The position numbers and the translations under genes are program-made. Below are positions 11,208 to 21,179 of a stretch of DNA of 64,000 nucleotides, one piece after another. How positions within the stretch are numbered: the first letter of the stretch is position 1; each line of letters starts with the position of its first letter. Origin of the DNA: Dendrobium chrysotoxum (taxonomy: Eukaryota > Streptophyta > Magnoliopsida > Asparagales > Orchidaceae); contig CM034310.1 of assembly GCA_019925795.1 (NCBI GenBank), positions 22,278,764-22,342,763 on the forward strand. Direction: 5' to 3'. The notes below the pieces were generated by a model that saw nothing but the letters and a program-made list of their open reading frames with translations, ran no database searches and was not told the origin of the DNA.

Positions 11208-11475
11208 TGAGAGAATTCATGTAAATAGTAATGTATTCATCTGATAATATTACATACAGAGTAAGTCTATATATATAAGGTATGCTCAAGTAAAAGCTAT
11301 ATTTTGCAAAGTTCGTTGGAGACAAGAGGTGTGGATACAGCCACCAATTTCCATCTAACGGTGAGCGCAGAGAATAATACTTAATTCTGCTGTAGAACAA
11401 AGAGGTCAATGTAAGAGGGCTAAAATAGGAAACTGCACTTGGCATTGTTGTTTGCTTAATAATATGTAGCTAACA
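11208..11475 (-). repeat. Copia LTR (right copy, original 5' LTR position)
   Basis: It has TG...CA ends and is followed by TATAC (11476-11480), the same 5-bp duplication found left of the first LTR at 3700-3704. With that left LTR it brackets the original insertion site. Confidence 0.92.
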
Positions 11476-11532
11476 TATACAAGGTGATAATATTACTCAG
11501 ACGAAGATTCTAGCCAGTCAAAGTCACACAAG

Positions 11533-12938
11533 CAGTCATTATCCTCGTCAAGAGAATAAAGGCATACTTTCATGTAATATTGATTATGTGGCCTTAATAA
11601 TTATAACATTATAAAATCACTAAAATTTATCATATAATTTCTACAATGCCAAAAACTTGGGCCCAAGCCTATATAATAGGGTGCTTTAGGGAAAGCTAGG
11701 ATGCTCAAACGTTATACCTATTAAAAATCTAATAAGTCTCACAAAGTCGACCTTGCCACAAAGGTCCAAGTGTCAACCAACAAATAAACTACATAGCTCG
11801 TATTCGACTCAACAAGTTAAAAAGCCGAAGTCAAATTTATAAATTTATAAAATAAAAAAATAAAAAAACCTTAATATACTTAAGCTCACTCATATTCAGC
11901 TCTTATACACCACTATGCAGTCCTAGAAAAATTAACTTCTCTATAAGGATTTGATTCTCTCCGGTCATCGTATTAATTGCATAATATGTGTTTCCATCCA
12001 TCCTCCTCATTTGATCCACTTCCACTATGGCTGATTTGGTTCAATTTTCAATCCGATTAAGCTAAAGGTTTGATGCTTTGGGTGAATAAACAGAACCTCA
12101 GTCTAAAATTGGACTGCAAGCTGGATCAAAATAACTTGAGAGGAGATTATAGGGACACTGCCACCCCATTATAGCTTGTGACTATTATATCCATAGTTTG
12201 AGTACTATTCTCGCACATTCATGACAAACTAGGATCTCATTTGGGACTGCTTTCTTATTACTTTTTAAAACTTCTAAAAAATCACTTTAAAAAACAGTAA
12301 CATCCTTACTGCTTTATGAAATAATTTCTAAATACAAAATTTTTTTTCTTTCCTTAAAACAAAAACATAAGAGATTCAAGAAAATGTGCCTCTCAACTAA
12401 ATCTTTTGAATTAGAATTAGTAAAAATTGGACAAATTATTTAATAATATTTCCTCACAGATTGTCCATACTATTTTACAGGCATACCACTAAGTGACATT
12501 GTCAACAGTTATAGATGCCGTAGATTCATAACTTCTAAGATTTATAAAAAATTAGTTTTCACCATTATTTCTAAATAGTTGTTTGATACAAAATAAAAAC
12601 CTCACTATAAAGGCAATTATATGCAAACAATTTTAAAACAAAATATAACGCATATGAAATATTACATTACCAATTACACATTTCTAAAATAAATTTAAGC
12701 TCATAATGCATTAAATTTCCCGGAATAAGATAGCTGAAAATATTCATAATAATAAAAAAAAATCTTAAATAGTTAGTAATTGTCATAGCAAAGTATTCAT
12801 GCATCCACGACTAATGCCAAAGTGTACAAAAAAATGCTCAAATTTGATTAAAAAGGTTCCATCAAAACACCTAAAACTAAAAAGCTTCCCAAATTCTTAA
12901 ACAAAGGGTTCAAATGACCAATAAAATGTTGTCACTAA
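11533..12938. other. No gene seen; one partial MITE-like stretch
   Basis: This is AT-rich intergenic DNA. About 12236-12345 resembles half of the Tourist-like MITE family: TAGGATCTCATTTGGGACTG, then ACTTTTTAAAACTTC-type sequence. I could not find a matching right end. Nothing else is recognisable. Confidence 0.4.
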
Positions 12939-13068
12939 GGTTTTATTTGGTGCAGCTTTCTTCCTGCTTTCTAAAACAATTTTTTAATACAAAAATTTAT
13001 GAACTTTAATTTTTTATACTAAAAATTTATTTTAAAAAAGTAATAAAAAAGCCATCCCAAACAGAACC
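12939..13068. mobile_element. 130-bp Tourist-like MITE, second copy
   Basis: The left end GGTTTTATTTGGTG pairs with the right end, whose reverse complement is GGTTCTGTTTGGGATG. TAA target duplications sit at 12936-12938 and 13069-13071. The length is the same as the element at 641-770, and internal blocks match (CTTTCTAAAAC, TACAAAAATTTAT). Confidence 0.8.
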
Positions 13069-13071
13069 TAA

Positions 13072-13993
13072 AACTCATCAAAGATTCAGTTGATCAACTA
13101 GTTAGCAAATGGTCTTAAAATAGTGCAGGCTATTGAAACATCTTGACAAGTCAAGGAATTTGATTTTCCCAAACGTTCAAATTTCAGCTGATGGCTGCAG
13201 CAGAGCAACGTTGCCTAGGAGTTTATCATAGCAGATTATTTTGCCCCATATGCCAAAATCAGGTCAAATTGGCCTGACAATTTCACTAGGAATATTATTG
13301 TTAAAAATCACTATAATGATAGGAGTAGACTCTGCATGTCTCAGAATCACATTGAAGCTCAACCAAGGATAGATGATAACACAAAGCTCAATCTGTGAAC
13401 TCACTGGCAAAAACACTAACTGCCCAGCAAACTGCAAGTATTGATTCCTCAAAATGAACTTATTCTTTTGGTTCAAATCCAACCAGCTGTGACACGAATT
13501 ATGTGCAGATTAAAGCTTTCCATACACAACCAAGGAATAACATTTTCTATAAAGCATCCCATTAAGCAATTCCATGAAAACATGCAAAAATATATTTGAT
13601 TCATCCACCGAGCAGAGGAACCGCTCGCTTCCTACATATGTAATTCTTTAAATTATAAAACAAACCAAATTAAAGCTTAAATAATTCATAACCTTGACTT
13701 CGGTGAAGGTGAAAACATAGCTATATATATACCAAAAGATCTTTAATGTTTGCAGGATGGAGATTTTTAAGAATAATTCTTGCACTAAATCTAACTAGTA
13801 TTTGGCTAAAGCATGCAAAAATTATATATATATTTTTTAAAAGCCTGCATAACTTAACAAAAAATACTAAAAGCACTTAAGATTATAACCTAACAGTAAA
13901 AAAAAAACTAAAGTAATAATGAAAAATAAACAATAGGGATCAATAGACATTAAAATGAAAGCTCAAGTTAAACTCAAATATTTAATTTCATGA
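13072..13993. other. No gene seen
   Basis: AT-rich sequence without recognisable coding, repeat ends or RNA genes. A 72-codon minus-strand frame at 13264-13482 has no recognisable features. Confidence 0.5.
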
Positions 13994-14321
13994 GTGACAA
14001 ACTATGATGCACAGACACGGACACGGCGACACGGATACGACACGACACGGACACGGGACACATCAATTATTAAAAATATAGGACAGGGACACGGGTTGGA
14101 CACGGTATTATAGTTTTTATATTTTAAAAATAAGTATAAAAAATTAAATAAGTATAATTTTAAAAATAATTTAGAAATAATAAGTATTTAACTAGATTTT
14201 GTGCTTAAAATGATTAATATTAGGATGTCGAGAGTCAGGCGTCGATGCCATTTATCAGTCATCGAAAGAGGAGATGATAATGCTGTCGAGAGTCGGGCAT
14301 TGATGTTATGCAATAAATATT

Positions 14322-14393
14322 GGGCGTCAATATTGAGAGGACGTTTATCGTCGATATTGAGAGGGTGTTGGTCGTCGATATTGAGAGGGCGTT
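14322..14393 (+). repeat. 24-bp tandem repeat, three units
   Basis: The core TATTGAGAGG recurs at 14331, 14355 and 14379, an exact 24-bp period. It lies inside the CTATGATGC element. The related element at 39310-40145 keeps diverged copies of CATCGATG/CATCGACG blocks in the same region. Confidence 0.8.
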
Positions 14394-14600
14394 CGACAAA
14401 AATAAGATGTCAAGTTGTGGGCGTAGAAATTGCTAGCATCGAGCATCAATGTAAAGACAGCGTCAGACTTTGATATGGAGATCGTTTTGAAATGTTGATG
14501 GATGTTGAGATGACATCGGACATTGTTATGAAATCAAAATTGTAACCCAACAAAGAGAAATAAAAATGAGAATATTTGATGAATGGGGTATTAAGTGCGG

Positions 14601-14660
14601 TATTAAATTTTGTCGATCCCACGTAGTGGGACAAAGGGTTGATGTTGTTGTTGTTGTGGC
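14601..14660 (+). mobile_element. 60-bp RTE-type LINE 3'-end insertion with 13-bp target duplication
   Basis: The insert contains CCCACGTAGTGGGACAAAGG and a GTTGTTGTTGTTG tail, the 3' end seen in plant RTE-clade LINEs and in the longer copies at 40371-40621 and 40797-42050. GTATTAAGTGCGG occurs directly before (14588-14600) and directly after (14661-14673). The paralogous element at 39310-40145 has this site once and uninterrupted (about 39550-39565, as GTATTGAGTGCG on the minus strand), so it is the empty site. Confidence 0.87.
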
Positions 14661-14950
14661 GTATTAAGTGCGGGTGATTGATTTGATGTTGTGGATAGGA
14701 AATAAGAAATTTAGTTTTTATATTTTAAATAAGTAAAAAATCTAAATACAAAAAATTATATTTAAAAAAAATTCATAAAATATTTAAAATACGTGTCAAA
14801 CACGCGTGTCCAACTTGTATTTAATATTTTTTTAATTGGACATATTTTCGGCGTGTCCGACACGTGTCGGAAGAGTGTCGGACGGGTGCCGTGTCGGATA
14901 CGTGTCGGACACTGCACGCCTCTTTGAGGAGAAGTGTCGGTGCATCATAG

Positions 14951-16344
14951 GTGACAAATTGCAAGTCAGTTACCTCACCAATTTTAGGTGTTGATTATTA
15001 ATATCAGAACAACCACAACAGCAGCAACAATTTACATAATCTTAAATTTATTGATGTCCAGGAAAAAAACTATTCAGGATATCAGTGGGTTAAGGTACCG
15101 TAAGTAGCATACAAGCGTGGACCTGAGAAATGTGTGTACCATACCAAAGAAACATTCAGAAATTTTAAGAATAATTTTAAACAAACATAAATAGAACATG
15201 TCTATTGGTAGCGTAAGAATGGATCAAGAGTAGTAATGGCTAACACTATCTTCATCACAAATGTAACAAACCTTCAGAAATTTTCAATTTTAAAAGCCAT
15301 TCTAACAATGTTAATTACAGTTTTGTGCAATCCTTTTGAATGATGCCCAAGCTTGTTCCCCATTTTAACAACGTTCGCTACAGTTTAGTGTTCCAGGCAA
15401 TTTGAGGCTGGAACAACTTGGTCTACTCCCAGAGAACATCCCAGCTAAGTTGTGTGCTACTTTTCTATCATCATTAAACTTCCCATAAAACAAAAAAAAA
15501 AAAAAGATGACAAAATAAAGGTTTTAACAGAAACTGAGACCTTAAACTTCAGTAAAAGTTGAGTTGTAGGTTACTCCACGTTGAATGGAGAAAGCATGGA
15601 ATCTAAACAGCATAAATTGTAGTTTAATTATGCTAAAATACTAAATGAACTATAAGAAGCCTTCTTTAAAAGAAAGACACGGTTAAATTTCTTTTGAAAG
15701 AAATTTATGATCTCTCAATAGTCGATGGAAATTTTGCAATATTTATCTCAATAGTTAACCATTTCAAATCTAAAAACCTGTTTGGAATCTTTCTTTTATT
15801 GCTATCATATTAAAAAAATAGATGAGACAACAAAATTTATTACTTAGGTGTTTTTATTTTAAAAACAAAAATGATTTGTTTAAAAAACAATAAAAAAACT
15901 TGTGTTTTCTAAATTTTCAAAAAAAAAAAAACCCAACTCCTACATCCTCACAAATTGCAAATTCACAAACACCCATCTTCTTTGGCTCTGCTCGCTGGGC
16001 CTTCTTTTGCGATGCAGATGATGATATCTTCTCAGATTAACAATGCCCATCATACAATCAACATAAATCATCTCTTCCAATCAAGCCCATAATTTGTTTC
16101 ATTTGGATTGAGATTATAAGAGAAAGAAGCAAAGCTCGATTTTACTCTGAAGAGCAAGAGAGGCAGCAGATAAGAGTAAGAACACTAGCAAGTTCAGTGA
16201 GCGACTGCAGAACACTTGAATGTTGTCCAACTGCAATGAAGATTTCTTGAGGGAAGTGTCTTTCTTTTGGAACTTTGATAGTCTTTTGGTTTGCAATTTT
16301 TCTATATTGAGGCCCCTATTTCTGTTTATTTTTAACATGTTACC
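14951..16344. other. No gene seen
   Basis: AT-rich intergenic sequence. A CTGTTTGGAAT segment near 15779 resembles a Tourist-like end, but no matching partner with a proper target duplication was found. Confidence 0.5.
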
Positions 16345-17071
16345 TAGGGGTATCAAATCATGTCCACGGGTAGGGTTTGGGTCCAACCCGACTTTGACCC
16401 GACAGATTTTGACCTGACCCAAACCCGACCCGATTTGAAAATCGGGTCACTTTTCCCAACACGAACCTGACCCAATTCGGGTCAACCCGACCCGGCCCGT
16501 AAGCTATCGACTCGACGAACACGAAATCGACGACAGGAGCTTTCTTCCGTTCGCATCACGCGTTTTTCAGCCAAATTCCGTAAATCCGTTGACGGCGGCA
16601 GGCGAGGCAGCACAGCGACGGTGGCAAGCGGCACAGCAACGGCGGCAAGCGACACGGCGACTGCGGCAAGCAGCACGGTGACAGGCGACGCCAGCGTGGG
16701 CTGCGGTGGTGCGGTCTGTGGGTGCAGACGTGCGGGGAACACCGGTGGCTGGCGGTCTAGGCCAGGACTTGGGTCTCGCGAGAGGCGTTGACGCGGCAAG
16801 GTGACACGCGAATGCAGACCGGAGGATGGCAGACAGGCGGAGTGGCACACTGGCGGACAAGACGATGTCACGCACGCAGCAGCCATGTTCCCGGGTCAAC
16901 CCAGGTTGATTTCGAGTTTCCGAGTCAACCCAAAACCAAACCCATTTGACGAACGGGTCGAAAACTCGAACCTGGACCCAACCGGTATGGCAAACAGGTT
17001 GACCCAAACCCGTAATTTTCTAGGTCGGGTCTTGTTCGAGTTTCGGTTCGGGTCAGATTTTGACACTCCTA
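16345..17071. mobile_element. hAT-like non-autonomous element rich in GGGTCGGGT motifs
   Basis: The left end TAGGGGTATCAAA matches the right end in reverse complement, TAGGAGTGTCAAA. An 8-bp duplication with one mismatch flanks it: ATGTTACC at 16337-16344 and ATATTACC at 17072-17079. Subterminal DNA is made of repeats of ACCCGAC/GGGTCGGGT. The GC-rich centre, about 16500-16880, has GGCGGCAAGCG-type repeats. Open frames on both strands here are by-products of GC-richness. The TAGGGGTG end and 8-bp duplication fit the hAT superfamily. Confidence 0.8.
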
Positions 17072-17079
17072 ATATTACC

Positions 17080-18844
17080 CTATATGCTTGCTTGCCTTCA
17101 CTTTCTATTCTACATCTACAGGCCCTATTTAGGAATTCATCATCCAACATACATTTCTTGATTGGAATTTTTATGATTAATCTCGTCTTTTTGAGAACAT
17201 TGATGATAGGTTATGGAACTACTTTATCATTGAGAGTGATTCTCTTATTTCAATTACTCAAACTATATATAATTGACACTATTGTAACCCAATGTGAACA
17301 TCTAGTTCATTCGCAACTTGGTGAGGCTGCGCAGTACAGGTCAAATTTGTTATTTATTTGACAAATCTGAAGTATCGCTACACCCCAGTTTGGTTATATT
17401 TATATTTTCATGCAGTTCTAAGGATATTGTTTCCATAACATTGGAAGTTGCCGTTGTTTAAGACTCGCAACTCACAGCTACTTGTTTTAAAAATTTAAAT
17501 AAGCATATTATTATTAAGAAATTATTAAAAATGACAAAAATAAACATGTTTTCCCTATTTGCTTTTGACATTAAGTACATAATGTAAGCCAACTATGCTA
17601 CAACATAAACAAAAAAAAAAGAGCAAAACAAATTTAAAATCAAATAAAAATGCTCCCAAACAGCCCCTTAGTTAATAATAAGAAATGGCTCATCAATGAC
17701 TATATACTTTTAATCACCCCCACGCTGATGTAAACCGAAGAAATCATTAGTTCAACACAGAATCAAGGATTACAAAGCCCAGATGGATCCAAAGGAGGTA
17801 GATGATGAGAACTTAATTATGGACATAATAAGCATCACCAAACATCCAACTGAAAAACTCTTCTTTAATGCTATAGGTAATAAATTGAACCCAATAACCT
17901 AAGCACACGGGCCTTAAAATGATCTTATATAGTATCAGCAAAACAAATACTAATTAATATTCAAACATGTTTAGAGTAAAAGAGATCATACTTGATAATC
18001 CACTAGATCAAAATCGAATGATTGTTTCCACTCATTCCTTGAACAAAACAGTCCATAACGAGAAAAACAACACAAAAATAACACACTTTCCCATTCACCA
18101 CCACAATTAAAAAGAGTGAGAGAGAGAGAGAGAGAGAGAAAATAATACTTCTCATCCATGTTTAAGCTTTTGCAAATGACAAACTAAATATCTCCTCGCT
18201 TCTAAATCTAGATTTATGGGTGATAGAGATCTTTAAGTTTATACACATTGAAAATTTAAGCAAATAAATGAGCAGAGCAATGTTTTAATTTAGATTTTTT
18301 TATTTCTCTTTATTTCATAATTTTTTTTTTTTCAAATTTACTTTTATTTGAAATCATGCCTATGATGATTCCTATGAAAATGGAATGGGTTTCCTAGATA
18401 TTTATGATTCAATGGTTTGGATCAATTTATCCAGTTTGCAACAATTTTCCTGAATTTTCTTTGTTCAACCAGTTCGTTAACGTAATGCTCGTGTGATAGT
18501 TCGATTTGTGGGTTCCTACAACTGCTATAATGTCGATAGATCTCAAAGCTTATATATTCCCCGCTACAGCATATCCATGTGTTTTAACAGCACCCGTACT
18601 AATCAATCGATGCATGATTTGTAAGATTTTTGCTGCATCACAAAATCTAGATGCTATGAAAACAGATAAGAGGTAAGAGATTATAAGTAGAAGATAATCT
18701 GGGGCATGAACTTTTTATTTAGATTAACTTTCCCACGACTTTTTGCTACTGTGTGACATCAATTTCCTAAGCTTGAGAACTATTTCCTCGCACTTAACTT
18801 TCTCCATTAAAAAAAAAAAGTTTAAGTCATAAAAGCAATAAAAG
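17080..18844. other. No gene seen
   Basis: AT-rich DNA with a short GA microsatellite (18118-18139). A sequence CCCAAACAGCCCCTTA near 17654-17669 looks like a Tourist-like terminus, without an identified partner. Confidence 0.5.
18118..18139. repeat. (GA)n microsatellite
   Basis: An uninterrupted GA dinucleotide run of about 11 units. Confidence 0.9.
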
Positions 18845-19235
18845 AGTGACAATTTCCTATAGGGCATGATGGGATATGATTAGTACAATATTTAATGTTG
18901 TTAAGGTCATCAAATTCCTCCTAAGAATTTAGACACAATTGTCCTATGAATTTTGACAGAATTGAGACATGTCTTGTGGCTCACTATTTGCTTTTGGTTC
19001 AAGCCATGATTTTGCAAAAAATGCTCAGACTCTTTTCAAGTGGAATAGTAAAAGTAAGAAAATAGTGACAAATTTCTATAGTGCATGAAGGGATGATTAG
19101 TACAAGATTTAATGTCATTAAGGTCGTCAAATTCCTGCTAAGAATTTAGACACAATTGAGACATATCTTGTGGCTCACTATTTGCTTGAGTTCAAGCCAT
19201 GATTTTGCAGAAAATGCTCAGACTCTTTTCTTAAG
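18845..19235 (+). repeat. Tandem duplication, two copies with a period of about 219 bp
   Basis: Copy 1 (18845-19040) and copy 2 (19064-19235) share nearly all of their sequence from AGTGACAA to GCTCAGACTCTTTTC. Copy 2 lacks about 23 bp found in copy 1 (the GTCCTATGAATTTTGACAG stretch). No coding capacity is seen. Confidence 0.85.
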
Positions 19236-19489
19236 TATGCCAGTTCAAAGATATTATTCATGTTTGCTTCACCTCTTCATTGAACATTACAATTTCTTAA
19301 ACATGATTCTTATTTTGTACGAATAAATTCAAAATTAAAAAGATGTGAGTTCTAGTCAATTTTAGAGAAATAAGTTCTATAAAGTAATAAATATTCCAAT
19401 TTCTCTCCCAAAGAATATTTGACACAAATAAAGTTTTGTTTCAAATAGTGTAATAGGATCAAAATATTTAAATATCCGGCCCATATTAT

Positions 19490-19527
19490 AAAAGTTAAAG
19501 ATTTGGTTAGAAAGTATTAAAAATGAC
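19490..19527 (+). mobile_element. RTE LINE 3' region, left part, split by an insertion
   Basis: AAAGATTTGGTTAGAAAGTA and the next bases match the RTE copies at about 40480-40515 and 41915-41940. The match breaks at 19528 and resumes at about 20597. Confidence 0.65.
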
Positions 19528-20594
19528 CTATGATGCACCGACATATCTTATGAAGATATGCAGTGTCGGACACGGACAAGTGCCCAACATGCCTGGAACA
19601 CGTGCTGGACACGGCCGAAACGTGTCCCATTAAAATAATAATTAAATTGAAACGAACACCCGTGTCCTAATATTTAATTATAAAAATCTTAAATAATAAA
19701 ATGAGCCCATTCTAAGTAGCCGCGTATTACGTATCCCTACATATTCTTCATTTTTGCAAGCGAGTAGGCTAGGGTTTGCGTGAGCGTCGCCTTCTTCATT
19801 TAACAAGCAGGCGAGCCGAAGGAGGCTAATACGTGAGCTAGCGAGGTCAAATGAGGCTAATACCCAAGCAGGCGAGGCCGAAGGAGCCCAATACTCGAGC
19901 AGGCGAGGTTGTCACTCCTTCGTTTTCGTCATTTTTGTTAATTCCACGAGTAGACGAGACCACCAAGACTAATTATATTAATTTTCCTAATAGCCCTAGC
20001 TCGGTGCATACAAAGACCTATGCCGACAATGCCAGATCTATGCATGACCTTGATTATTAGATCACTCACTCTCTCTTGATCTCTGCCAAAGGTAAGAACT
20101 TCAATTTTTTCCTCTGTTTAGGGTTATGGTGGGACCATTGCCTTGAAATTTTGTTTCATGTCTTTTTTAATTTCATTATTTTCTTGAGTTTTTTTGAGTC
20201 CATGCTATTATATTTGTTAACAAGTTATTAGTAGCTTATCACCATTTTGTTATCTATTTATTAATAATTCATTACTTCTTTTACAAAAGCATGGAATGGG
20301 AAACCTCAAACACACATCATTTTGAACACATGAATACATTTAGCTTAGGACTATTAAGAAGTTTGAAGCATAAAACTCATTCAAATATAGTTTGAGACTA
20401 TCATGTATTAAACATTAACGAATAGTTGATTGTTGATGTTGTACTAAATAGTATTTGCTTATATTTTTGTGGTTGTACTAGACATTTTATGCTTATTTGT
20501 TTTATATTATAAGCTAAACAAGTAATTATGATATTGATTTATTATTGTTTGTCGTTTCTAATATGACGTTATATTAATTTCTATACACTATTTA
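19528..20594 (+). mobile_element. Element starting CTATGATGCACCGACA, nested in an RTE LINE 3' end
   Basis: The left end matches the ends of the 14002-14950 and 39310-40145 elements and is followed by the same GTGTCGGACACGG-type subterminal repeats. AAAATGAC (19520-19527) and AAAATGAT (20595-20602) would be the 8-bp duplication, with one mismatch. The right terminus does not show a clear inverted copy of the left end, so it is either decayed or a different boundary applies. The interior contains a GC-richer block (about 19760-19920) with imperfect repeats of GCAGGCGAGGCCGAAGGAG. Confidence 0.6.
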
Positions 20595-20724
20595 AAAATG
20601 ATCTTTTTTATTAGATTTAAATGAGAATTTGACTCTTAATAGGACAATGAAGAAAAAGGATGAAGACGACTCCACTTTGTGGGATAAAGGCTTCTTTTTA
20701 TTATTGTTGTAGTTATTATTGTTA
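20595..20724 (+). mobile_element. RTE LINE 3' end, right part
   Basis: The sequence continues the RTE 3' region: TTAGATTTAAATGAGAATTT, then CCACTTTGTGGGATAAAGGC and a TTATTATTGTTGTAG tail. It is the same 3' end as the copies at 40371-40621 and 40797-42050. Confidence 0.8.
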
Positions 20725-21179
20725 TAAGGTAACCCAAAAAAACACATTTTATTGCTCTAGATTTAATATTTCACAATTGTTATCATAATTGTATATAAAC
20801 AAGGTACAATTACAGATTTATTTTGATGGGAAGATTGGACAGGATCCTAAAGGAAGATATTTTTAAAACATATACAAAGGGGTCTGAAAATTCACAAAAA
20901 ATTTTACGGGATCATGTTTATAAGAAATGTTGCAGTTAAGCTAGTAACAATCATAGATATTTTAGCACATGATTGATAAAGATTAAAACTCCTACTACTT
21001 CTAAGATGAGTATTTTGTTTAGATGTCTCATTTTGTTGAGAATAATTATATGAACTTTTGATAAACAGTCCCCACGTTTAAGAAAAACTAACTCAAAGCT
21101 AGGTTAAAAATTGTTTTCCATTGACATTCATAAGAATTTTCAAAAAATTGTTCTTTTAGGCATGATGCATTTTTTCACC
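20725..21179. other. No gene seen
   Basis: AT-rich sequence between the RTE tail and the copia remnant. No reverse transcriptase could be found here, although it would be expected for an intact copia element to the right. Confidence 0.45.

Larger units (their letters stand above)
8405..11532 (-). mobile_element. Tandem duplicate of the copia element (partial pol, integrase, protease, gag, 5' LTR, flank)
   Basis: The segment matches about 5312-8404 throughout, offset by about 3.1 kb, including the flank after the LTR. It starts abruptly inside reverse transcriptase at GGCGAGCTTTGCAACGAG, so RNase H and most of reverse transcriptase are missing. It ends with flank and not at an LTR boundary. 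The junction near 8400 has short ACAAG-like microhomology. It therefore arose by tandem duplication after insertion, not by a second retrotransposition. Integrase fragments lie at 8990-9764 (PLNELIHFDV-type block with changes), protease at 9889-10192, gag at 10230-11160. Confidence 0.88.
14002..14950 (+). mobile_element. Non-autonomous DNA element with CTATGATGC ends and 8-bp target duplication
   Basis: Both ends read CTATGATGCAC(A/C)GACAC toward the interior, and an identical GTGACAAA flanks each side (13994-14001 and 14951-14958). The subterminal regions are crowded with GACACGG/GTGTCGG repeats. An 8-bp duplication is typical of hAT elements, but the superfamily is inferred. The interior holds a 24-bp tandem repeat (about 14322-14393, three units of TCGATATTGAGAGGGCGT type) and a 60-bp RTE insertion at 14601-14660. 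No transposase is present. A relative lies in reverse orientation at 39310-40145, and a related end starts at 19528. Confidence 0.82.

Noticed and set aside
16482..17361. Overlapping open frames of 134, 146, 186 and 84 codons on both strands
   Set aside because: They lie in a GC-rich repetitive element (16345-17071). Long frames on both strands are expected from the low stop-codon density there.
15774..17667. A possible long Tourist-like element from CTGTTTGGAAT to CCCAAACAGCCCC
   Set aside because: The flanking trinucleotides are TAA on the left and TTA on the right, so they do not form a direct duplication, and the span contains a complete hAT-like element. The ends may belong to different decayed copies.
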